Of a stretch of 47,992 nucleotides of DNA, positions 19,684 through 25,914 are shown piece after piece; position 1 is the first letter of the stretch, and each line of letters starts with the position of its first letter. The DNA is taken from assembly GCA_018333895.1 (NCBI GenBank), contig JAGXSJ010000120.1, positions 1 to 47,992 on the forward strand, read 5' to 3'. Below the pieces are notes generated by a model. It was not told the origin of the DNA, made no database searches, and saw only the letters and a program-made list of their open reading frames with translations. The translations under genes were made by a program, and so were the position numbers. The DNA comes from Truepera sp. GTDB lineage: Bacteria; Deinococcota; Deinococci; Deinococcales; Trueperaceae.

Positions 19684-20940
19684 ATGGCTATGTCCCAGAT
19701 CGTGGTGCAAAAGTACGGCGGCACCAGTGTCGGCGACCTCGAGCGGATTCAGAAGGTCGCCGCGCGCATCGCCCGCTATGTGCAAGAGGGCGATAAGGTA
19801 GCGGTTACGGTGTCGGCTATGGGGCGCACCACCGACCGGCTGATCGGCTTAGCCAAAGAGGTCAGCCCTCGCCCGAGCAAGCGTGAGCTAGACGTGCTGA
19901 TGGCGACCGGCGAGCAGCAGTCGATCGCGCTGGTAGCTTTAGCGCTCCAGCAGCTAGGCGTGCGGGCCCGCTCCTTTACCGGCCAGCAGGCGGGGTTCTT
20001 GACCGATAGCTTAAACGGCAGCGCCAGCATCATCGAAGTCAATCCCGCCGGGATGTTGCGGGCGTTTGAAGATCACCAGGTGATCGTGATTGCGGGCTTT
20101 CAGGGAGTCGACGCGGAAGGGAATATCACCACGCTGGGGCGCGGCGGCTCGGATACCACGGCGGTAGCGGCAGCGGCGGCGTTGGGCGCCCGCGAGTGCG
20201 AGATCTACACCGATACCGAAGGGATCTATACCACCGACCCGCACCTGATCCCCGAGGCCACCAAGCTTGACCGCATCGACTACGACGAGATGCTCGAGCT
20301 AGCCAGTTTAGGCGCCAAGGTGCTGCACCCGCGCAGCGTCTGGTACGGGCGCCGCTACGGCGTAACCATTCATGTGCGCTCGTCGTTCAGCTATAATCCT
20401 GGCACCATTGTCACCAGACTCGCCGCTACGGAGCACGCTATGAAGACAGACCGTCCGGTAACGGGTGTAGCCCTAGACCGCAACCATGTCCGCATCAACC
20501 TGCTCGGTGTCCCTGATGTCCCCGGCGTGGCGGCCAAAGTTTTCACCGCCCTCGGTAACGCCGGGGTAAGCGTGGACATGATCATTCAAGGGGTGCCGGG
20601 GAACGACTCGAGCCGCCAGCAGATGGCCTTTACCGTCAACCGCGATACGGTTGATGACGCGCTCGAGGCTGTAGCGCCGGTCTTGGCCGAGATCGGCGGT
20701 CGCGCCGAGGCCGATCCGACCATTGCCAAAGTGTCGATTGTGGGGATCGCCATCGGCTCAACGCCGGGCATCGCCGGGCGGATGTTTGCAGCGATAGCTT
20801 CGGTTGGCGCCAACATCGAGATGATCGCTACTAGCGAGGTGCGCATCTCGGCGGTAATCCCCGCCGACAAGGCCGAAGAAGCCGTGCGGGCCGTGCATCA
20901 GGCGTTTGAACTAGACAAGCCTGCCGCACCGCTGGGCTGA
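19684..20940 (+). CDS. lysC: Aspartate kinase
   Basis: The 418-residue protein opens with the amino-acid-kinase signature IVVQKYGGTSVGDLERI and contains GRGGSDTTAVAAAAALGA near 155 and TDTEGIYTTDPH near 182 for ATP and aspartate. Two ACT domains follow (about 270-340 and 345-410) for feedback by lysine and threonine. It catalyses the first step of the aspartate pathway. An internal ATG at residue 249 (near 20428) could give a separate regulatory beta subunit, as in Thermus and Bacillus LysC, but no obvious ribosome site is seen. The start is at ATG 19684, or two codons later at 19690. Confidence 0.93.
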   Translation: MAMSQIVVQKYGGTSVGDLERIQKVAARIARYVQEGDKVAVTVSAMGRTTDRLIGLAKEVSPRPSKRELDVLMATGEQQSIALVALALQQLGVRARSFTGQQAGFLTDSLNGSASIIEVNPAGMLRAFEDHQVIVIAGFQGVDAEGNITTLGRGGSDTTAVAAAAALGARECEIYTDTEGIYTTDPHLIPEATKLDRIDYDEMLELASLGAKVLHPRSVWYGRRYGVTIHVRSSFSYNPGTIVTRLAATEHAMKTDRPVTGVALDRNHVRINLLGVPDVPGVAAKVFTALGNAGVSVDMIIQGVPGNDSSRQQMAFTVNRDTVDDALEAVAPVLAEIGGRAEADPTIAKVSIVGIAIGSTPGIAGRMFAAIASVGANIEMIATSEVRISAVIPADKAEEAVRAVHQAFELDKPAAPLG

Positions 20941-20960
20941 CGCACGCTCAGCCGGTCGGA

Positions 20961-21043
20961 GCAACCTGAAGCGAAAGTGTACAGGTTGCCCTTGTTGCCC
21001 TTTGCACCCGGCAACCTTGCGGCAACCTTGCGCACCTTAGTGT
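20961..21043 (+). promoter_or_regulatory. SARP-type direct-repeat promoter of the M16 peptidase operon
   Basis: GCAACCT occurs at 21011-21017 and 21022-21028, an exact 11-base period (7-base box plus 4). The proximal copy ends 9 bases before the hexamer TAGTGT (21038-21043). Further single copies lie upstream: GCAACCT at 20961 and an inverted one at 20983-20989. No -35 consensus is present, as expected for an activator-dependent promoter. The box and the 9-base spacing recur before the radical SAM gene. Confidence 0.7.
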
Positions 21044-21051
21044 AAATGACA

Positions 21052-22299
21052 ATGGAAGTGTACACCGCCGGTTACTTGGAAAACGGCCTAGGCTTTCTCA
21101 TCGCTCCCCGGCCTGGTGCTCATCTCGTTCACCTGGCAGCTTATCTCGATCATGGCGTTAAGGACGAAACGCCTGAGGAGAACGGCATCAGTCATCTCAT
21201 TGAACACCTTCTTTTCAATGTTCACCGCTTTCCTAAGCACTTAGCTTCGGCCTGGCAGGAGTTGGCACAGAAAGGAGTCTACCTTGAGGCGTGGACGGGT
21301 AAGGAGCATACACGCCTGTCGCTCTCGTGCAATGCCGAACAGCTGAGGCAAGCTTTGCGTTTCGTGCGCCAACTTCTCAAACCTCTTCCCATACGACAAG
21401 AGGCTTTCGACCATGAACGAAGTATTGTTATGGACGAAATCGCTCGCAAGCGCTCAAGTCCCGAGTACCTTTGGAACTTGATCGAGGAAGCCTTATATGC
21501 CCCACCATACGGTCTGCCAGTTTTGGGTACACCTGAAACGGTGGCTTCGATAAAATTGGAAGATCTGCGCCGGAAGCTACATCAAGTGCTCGCGCCGGTT
21601 AATCTTCGTCTAGTGTTAGTGGGCCGCTGTAGCGCCGGCGTAGCCGATGCTGTTTATGAGATGTTTTCGACCTGGACGGCCGGGAAGGCAAGCAGTGCTT
21701 CACCGCCAATCGAGCTAGCCCAACGTGTGATGGCGATTCGTGGTCCAGGTTCAAGAGTCAAACTTTATCTGGCTTTTCCTGTTCCTGGCCTTGCCGATAA
21801 AGAACGTTATGCAGTAGAAATCCTGGCCCATATTTTGGGTCGTGGCATGGCCTCCCGGGTTTTCCGAAGCTTAAGAGAGGAGGTTGAATTGGCTTACGCC
21901 GTAGGAGGTGGTTCGGTTCATTGGAGGCAGAGCGGCTATCTCTTTCTGGCCGCAGACCTGGCGCGGGAGCGACTGGATGAGGGGTTCCGCAACTTGCTTA
22001 AGGCTGCTACAAGTCTGCAGACAACACCCCTGCTCGAAGAAGAGGTTGTCTCGGCGCGGGAGGCTCTGGCCCTCCAGGCTCTTCACGAGGCCGAGGGGCC
22101 AGGTCTGGCCTATCGTTTAGGCGTTCACTGGTTGGCTGGTGAGATCTATTATCCTACTCAGGCCGCCAGCGTTTATCGGCAGGTTTCGCTCTCAGAGGTT
22201 CATGCCGCCGCACGTTATCTGGACCCTAGGCACATGGCGTTATTGGGTATTGGAATTCATGAAGACGAACTCGCCCGTCTTTTGGAGGTATCATGGTGA
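21052..22299 (+). CDS. M16-family zinc peptidase (putative RiPP protease)
   Basis: The 415-residue protein is a single-chain M16B-type metallopeptidase. The inverted zinc motif HLIEH sits at about residues 48-52, and a downstream region (SIVMDEIARKRSSPEYLWNLIEEALY) supplies the third ligand glutamate. The C-terminal half has the second, non-catalytic M16 fold with the RxxxY-like segment VFRSLREEVELAYAVGG. M16 peptidases accompany radical SAM maturases in subtilosin (AlbE/AlbF) and PQQ (PqqF) loci, where they cut leader or precursor peptides. It leads an operon with a winged-helix gene (7-base overlap) and an MFS exporter. Base composition is near 50-55% GC, clearly below the flanking core genes. 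The start at 21052 is preferred to ATG 21046 because the -10 hexamer ends only 2 bases before the latter. Confidence 0.85.
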   Translation: MEVYTAGYLENGLGFLIAPRPGAHLVHLAAYLDHGVKDETPEENGISHLIEHLLFNVHRFPKHLASAWQELAQKGVYLEAWTGKEHTRLSLSCNAEQLRQALRFVRQLLKPLPIRQEAFDHERSIVMDEIARKRSSPEYLWNLIEEALYAPPYGLPVLGTPETVASIKLEDLRRKLHQVLAPVNLRLVLVGRCSAGVADAVYEMFSTWTAGKASSASPPIELAQRVMAIRGPGSRVKLYLAFPVPGLADKERYAVEILAHILGRGMASRVFRSLREEVELAYAVGGGSVHWRQSGYLFLAADLARERLDEGFRNLLKAATSLQTTPLLEEEVVSAREALALQALHEAEGPGLAYRLGVHWLAGEIYYPTQAASVYRQVSLSEVHAAARYLDPRHMALLGIGIHEDELARLLEVSW

Positions 22300-22772
22300 C
22301 CAAAAGCAGCCCCGAACTAAACCTCAGCGATACCCTTTTGGGCGTCTTTGTTGCACTCCTTGACGGGCCTGCAACGGCACGTGCGCTTGCCAACCGCTTG
22401 CAGCGCCCGATAGCAGCGGTGATGCGCGATCTTGACAGCTTGTTGTCGAAAAATCTTATCGTTTTAGACGGCGCCGAGCGCCTGGGCAGTATGACCGAGA
22501 GATGCTACCGTTTGCCTGCCGGCGAGCTACACATCAACCTTGGCGAGGGCTTGCCCGTCCTATTAAGAGAGGCACAACGCGGGATTGTGCAGGCGGACCT
22601 GTTGGGTCTTCCGATCACGGCAAGCCTGGTAGCCCTACGCCTAACTCCCGAGAGCGTTGATAAGCTCTTAAAAAAGCTGGAACAGCTTAGAAACGACGCG
22701 GAACGTGATAATCTTGCAGAGGGCGAAGGTCAGCGCTTTAACCGGTTCATTGCTGCTTGGAGCGAGGAGTAA
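22293..22772 (+). CDS. Winged-helix protein of the peptide cluster
   Basis: A 159-residue cytoplasmic protein. Residues about 13-60 form a winged-helix DNA-binding pattern (LLDGPATARALANRLQRPIAAVMRDLDSLLSKNLIVL) like that of ArsR/MarR-type domains. The C-terminal ~90 residues are helical (LTPESVDKLLKKLEQLRNDAERDNL) and I do not recognise them. It sits between the M16 peptidase and the exporter, overlapping both (7 bases and 1 base), with GGAGG before its ATG. It could be a local regulator, or a leader-binding helper, since the RiPP recognition element is also a winged-helix fold; the latter is speculation. Confidence 0.6.
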   Translation: MVTKSSPELNLSDTLLGVFVALLDGPATARALANRLQRPIAAVMRDLDSLLSKNLIVLDGAERLGSMTERCYRLPAGELHINLGEGLPVLLREAQRGIVQADLLGLPITASLVALRLTPESVDKLLKKLEQLRNDAERDNLAEGEGQRFNRFIAAWSEE

Positions 22773-24028
22773 TGCACCCAATTCGTAACCCCCAGTATCG
22801 CCTGCTCTTATTTACCCGCCTCGCGGCCAATCTCAGTTCCGGGTTCTTTGAAATTGCTATCTTCTGGTGGGTTTTGGAGACGACCGGCTCCGGCGCGTTG
22901 ATCGCTATAGTAGCGTTGGTAGGGTCGCTCTCTTATATCGTGGTTGCTCCCTGGGGCGGGGTTCTGGCCGACCGATACAGCAAAAAGGCCCTCGGCTCCT
23001 GGATGTACGCGATTGACGGGGCGTTAACGGCTGCGGCTGGGGTGCTGCTCATGCTGGGCCATCTGAACTTGGCGCTGGCACTCGTGCTGCTGGCGGTTAC
23101 CAACACTGCTACCGCGTTACGGGGTCCGGCGCTATCCGCACTCCTCCCCCTGATCCTTCCCAAAGAGAGCTATCAGCAGGGCAACGCTACCATGGGGCTG
23201 GCAGTCTCGCTGGCTGGCCTCTCCTCGTTTGCGCTGGCAGGCGTCGCTACGGCCGCATTCGGTCCCGGAGGTGCGCTGCTAATCGGCGCAGGACTGATTT
23301 TGCTCGCCGCCCTGTTCCTAGTGTTTTTGCGCGAACCGCAAGTTGCCGCTGTCAAAGCTGAAACCAAAGACGATAGTGAAGCCAGCGAGGAAGCCAAACC
23401 CGCTCAGACCGGCGGGTTTCGGGAGGGTTTGCGGGTCGTTTGGCAAAGTCCCTTGCTACTCTCGGTGGTCTTGACGGTAACGGTGCTCAACTTCATCGTC
23501 GCCCCGCTCACCGTATTGCTTGCCCCTTATGCCGATCTGCTCACCGCAGGCGCCGCCGGCTTCGGCTTGCTAGCGGCCGCACCCCTGGTCGGTCAACTGC
23601 TAGGTTTAGCATTGATGAACTTGATACGTGTTACCAAGCCGCTCGCCATTCTCATCATGGGAACGGTGGGCGTGGCGGTATCGCTGTTCGGACTTGCCGG
23701 TGCACCCACGCTGGCTTTTGCCATGGCGGCGATGGCCCTGGGAGGGTTTTGCGCGGCGCTCATGAACGTTCAGCTCGAGGTCATCGTGCAGACCAACGTG
23801 CAGCCAGCACTGATGGGCCGGGCGTACGGCCTGCTTTCCGCCCTGTCTATGGGTGCCCAACCAGGCGGCTATGCGGTTGCAGGCGTGCTCATGGCCGTCT
23901 GGCCTATCCGGATGATCTTTGCGGTGATGGCGGCGCCGGTGTTGGTCATGAGTCTCGCTTGGCTGCGCCCGACGATCCGGCGGCAACTTGCCGTGAAGGT
24001 TGAGGCTACCGCTTCAGAGATAGCTTGA
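22772..24028 (+). CDS. MFS exporter (MFS_3 / EntS-like) of the peptide cluster
   Basis: The 418-residue protein has twelve predicted membrane segments and the MFS loop motif GGVLADRYSKK near residue 63 between helices 2 and 3. A long charged central loop (KAETKDDSEASEEAKPAQ) separates the halves. The sequence type fits the drug/siderophore efflux branch (macrolide-efflux and enterobactin exporter EntS). As last gene of the M16 operon it is a good candidate for export of a cluster product or for self-protection. The ATG at 22772 shares a base with the preceding stop (TAATG) and lies just after GAGGAG; an in-frame TTG at 22757 is possible. A hairpin terminator follows. Confidence 0.85.
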   Translation: MHPIRNPQYRLLLFTRLAANLSSGFFEIAIFWWVLETTGSGALIAIVALVGSLSYIVVAPWGGVLADRYSKKALGSWMYAIDGALTAAAGVLLMLGHLNLALALVLLAVTNTATALRGPALSALLPLILPKESYQQGNATMGLAVSLAGLSSFALAGVATAAFGPGGALLIGAGLILLAALFLVFLREPQVAAVKAETKDDSEASEEAKPAQTGGFREGLRVVWQSPLLLSVVLTVTVLNFIVAPLTVLLAPYADLLTAGAAGFGLLAAAPLVGQLLGLALMNLIRVTKPLAILIMGTVGVAVSLFGLAGAPTLAFAMAAMALGGFCAALMNVQLEVIVQTNVQPALMGRAYGLLSALSMGAQPGGYAVAGVLMAVWPIRMIFAVMAAPVLVMSLAWLRPTIRRQLAVKVEATASEIA

Positions 24029-24077
24029 AGTACATTGAGCACTTCACCCAAGATCCCCCAAGACATCAAGACATGAT

Positions 24078-24105
24078 GAAGGGATCGGTCGCAGCCGATC
24101 CCTTC
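24078..24105. terminator. Hairpin between convergent MFS and precursor genes
   Basis: A perfect 11-base stem, GAAGGGATCGG with CCGATCCCTTC, and a 6-base loop lie between two genes that converge. There is no T-run on either side, so it is a probable bidirectional terminator or 3' stabiliser and not a textbook intrinsic terminator. Confidence 0.65.
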
Positions 24106-24115
24106 AGGCGACTAT

Positions 24116-24292
24116 TCAACCCGTGACGTTGCACTTGAAGTTAAACGAGATGCCTTCTTCGTCGGTCGGAGTGGCCTGGACTTGTCGTAAAGCCTCGTAG
24201 ATCTCAGGATCGTCGATCACAACTTTGCCATCATTAGTTAGATGAAGCCGCTCTTCCCTCAGGTCGAGTTTTTTCGTTTCTTGCTGATTCAT
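24116..24292 (-). CDS. Putative RiPP precursor peptide (58 aa)
   Basis: A short gene with a clean ribosome site (GAGGAG, 8 bases before ATG 24292). The product begins MNQQETKKLDLREERLHLTN and continues GKVVIDDPEIYEALRQVQ: a charged, helix-prone leader-like section of about 45 residues without cysteine. After TPTDEEG comes a distinct tail, GISFNFKCNVTG, rich in aromatic and asparagine residues and holding the only cysteine. That split is typical of a RiPP leader plus core, and it lies divergently next to a radical SAM/SPASM maturase. A longer in-frame ORF reaches 24463 but has no ribosome site and crosses the regulatory repeats. I do not recognise the precursor family. Core boundaries and cross-links are unknown. 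Confidence 0.7.
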   Translation of the reverse strand: MNQQETKKLDLREERLHLTNDGKVVIDDPEIYEALRQVQATPTDEEGISFNFKCNVTG

Positions 24293-24406
24293 GTTCCGTT
24301 CTCCTCGTCGGTAGACAGGCTGGCGAACATCCTTACGCTTTACACCTTCTGTTCTGTTGATTCTGGCCGATCCGTTTCTCACCTCCTTTGTCCCTCCATG
24401 CCTATT

Positions 24407-24481
24407 AGTTGAGCACAATGGAGGTTGCTTACAGGTTGCCTTGCGCAGGTAACCTTTCGGCAACCTTTAAGGCTCTAATAC
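24407..24481. promoter_or_regulatory. Divergent SARP-type direct-repeat promoter (precursor / radical SAM gene)
   Basis: On the plus strand GTAACCT (24449-24455) and GCAACCT (24460-24466) repeat with an 11-base period. Nine bases separate the second from TAATAC (24476-24481), which ends 6 bases before the radical SAM ATG. On the minus strand GCAACCT at 24433-24439 and again at 24422-24428 also repeat with an 11-base period, and 9 bases further is the hexamer TCAACT (plus 24407-24412), pointing at the precursor gene. The two sets face away from each other, so one regulator could fire both promoters. Confidence 0.72.
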
Positions 24482-24487
24482 TGAAAT

Positions 24488-25780
24488 ATGTACAAGCGGT
24501 CTCGCTACACATTGCAAAAGCAAAGCGCGAACCACGTCCACCTTTACAACACTCTGACGGGCAAAGGTGGGCGCCATCCTCTGGAAGCCATTCGGTCGTT
24601 ACGTGCGGGTCAGGGTGCAGGGGCCGAATTTGACCGCTTGGTCGCTGACGGTCACCTGGTACGCCAAGAGGTGGATGAGTTTGCGGTGGCTAAGGCACAG
24701 CAGGCAGCCGTATTCTTTCGCAATGATGTTTTGCATCTCATCCTTTTTCCCACAGAACAGTGCAACTTTCGTTGCGTCTACTGCTACGAGAAGTTTGAGC
24801 ACGGCGTCATGCGGCCTGAAGTAATTGAAGGTGTTAAGAATCTCGTGACGCGCCGGGCTGCTGGCCTCAAAGAGCTCTACGTGGGCTGGTTCGGAGGAGA
24901 GCCTTTGTTGGCTCAGGGCGTGGTTATCGAGCTATCGAGGGCCTTCATTAATCTTGCCCGAGCACACGGCTTTGGTTACCGAGCCCATGCCACAACCAAC
25001 GGATATTTCCTCACTCCCGAGCTGGCTCCCGAGCTATTGGACGTAGGATTGCTCGACTTTCAGGTCACCCTCGACGGCTTTCCTCGGGTTCACGATGCGA
25101 AACGTAAGCTGGTAGAAGGCGGGCCGACCTTCGGGCGCATTTGGGAAAACCTGATCTTTCTCAAGGGGTTGAAAACTGAGTTTCGGATCACGTTGCGAAT
25201 CAATCTGGACGAAGAAAACTGCCCTCAGACGCCTGCGTTTATTCGGCAACTGGGCGATAGCTTTGGCAGTGACCCTCGCTTTGAGCTGCATCTTCATCCA
25301 GTGGGTCGCTGGGGTGGCGAAAACGATAACGAACTTAAGATCATCGACCATGCCCAAGGTTTGCTGCCCGAGCTGTATCGAGTTGGCAGGGCTTGCGGGC
25401 TTAACACTTCCTTAGGCGCTGGTCTGAATCCCTTTGGCTCGGTTTGCTATGCTGCCAAGCCCTATTCCTTTGCAATTCGTGCTGACGGCCGGGTAAACAA
25501 ATGTACGGTCGCACTCGAGGACCAGCAGAATCAACTGGGACGGATATTGTCGGATGGTACGCTGCTACTCGATCAAGGAAAATTCAACTCCTGGGTGCTA
25601 GACAACGCGCTGAGCGACACAGGCTGCCAAAAGTGTTCGCTTCGTCCAGCTTGTCAGGGTGCCGCGTGTCCCTTAGAACGCATGAACACCGGCGAGCGAC
25701 CCTGCCCGGAGGTAAAAAACCACTTCAAAGCCTATCTGCCGTTACTCCTGGACGAAGCGAAGGTATTGGAGGTGGTGTAA
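24488..25780 (+). CDS. Radical SAM/SPASM peptide maturase
   Basis: The 430-residue protein has the radical SAM motif CNFRCVYC (Cys92, Cys96, Cys99) for the SAM-binding 4Fe-4S cluster and a WFGGEPLL glycine motif near 135. Its C-terminal SPASM domain has seven cysteines arranged C-X13-G-X4-C, then C-X2-C-X5-C-X4-C and a last cysteine after 11 residues, for two auxiliary clusters. The first ~80 residues resemble the N-terminal leader-binding region of peptide-modifying members. Such enzymes make thioether, carbon-carbon or epimer modifications in peptides. It is divergent from the 58-residue precursor-like gene and overlaps a small secreted-peptide gene by one base. The start follows TAATAC by 6 bases with no ribosome site, hence probably leaderless. 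GC is lower than in the flanks. The exact chemistry cannot be predicted. Confidence 0.88.
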   Translation: MYKRSRYTLQKQSANHVHLYNTLTGKGGRHPLEAIRSLRAGQGAGAEFDRLVADGHLVRQEVDEFAVAKAQQAAVFFRNDVLHLILFPTEQCNFRCVYCYEKFEHGVMRPEVIEGVKNLVTRRAAGLKELYVGWFGGEPLLAQGVVIELSRAFINLARAHGFGYRAHATTNGYFLTPELAPELLDVGLLDFQVTLDGFPRVHDAKRKLVEGGPTFGRIWENLIFLKGLKTEFRITLRINLDEENCPQTPAFIRQLGDSFGSDPRFELHLHPVGRWGGENDNELKIIDHAQGLLPELYRVGRACGLNTSLGAGLNPFGSVCYAAKPYSFAIRADGRVNKCTVALEDQQNQLGRILSDGTLLLDQGKFNSWVLDNALSDTGCQKCSLRPACQGAACPLERMNTGERPCPEVKNHFKAYLPLLLDEAKVLEVV

Positions 25781-25914
25781 TGAAACGGTTTCTATGGTTA
25801 CTATTCACCCTATCGCTGCTTGGGTTGGCCTTGGCTGAAAAAAGCCACCCACCAGGGAAGCGAGTAGATACCGCTATTATCCCCATGACCGTCTGCCAAC
25901 TTACATCCCACTAG
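25780..25914 (+). CDS. Small secreted peptide coupled to the maturase (44 aa)
   Basis: The ATG shares its A with the maturase stop (TAATG), with GGAGG just upstream, so translation is coupled. The product has a textbook Sec signal, MKRFLWLLFTLSLLGLALA, with cleavage expected after Ala19 (ALA/E). The predicted mature peptide of 25 residues starts EKSHPPGKR and ends CQLTSH, with one cysteine. It could be a second substrate of the maturase, an immunity or signalling peptide, or the stub of a longer lost gene. I know no family. Its 3' end overlaps the convergent SARP-type gene by 14 bases. It is too short for most gene finders. Confidence 0.6.
   Translation: MKRFLWLLFTLSLLGLALAEKSHPPGKRVDTAIIPMTVCQLTSH

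Noticed and set aside
23440-24003. 187-codon ORF in another frame of the MFS exporter
   Set aside because: Arginine-rich composition with no membrane segments or domain; the MFS frame is clearly the coding one.
24383-24390. Strong Shine-Dalgarno-like AAAGGAGG on the minus strand upstream of the precursor gene
   Set aside because: No ATG lies at a useful distance; only a GTG overlapping it could start an in-frame extension, so it does not define a separate gene.
24293-24463. N-terminal extension of the precursor peptide to 115 residues
   Set aside because: It would run through the divergent promoter repeats, has no ribosome site at its start, and the internal ATG has GAGGAG at good spacing.
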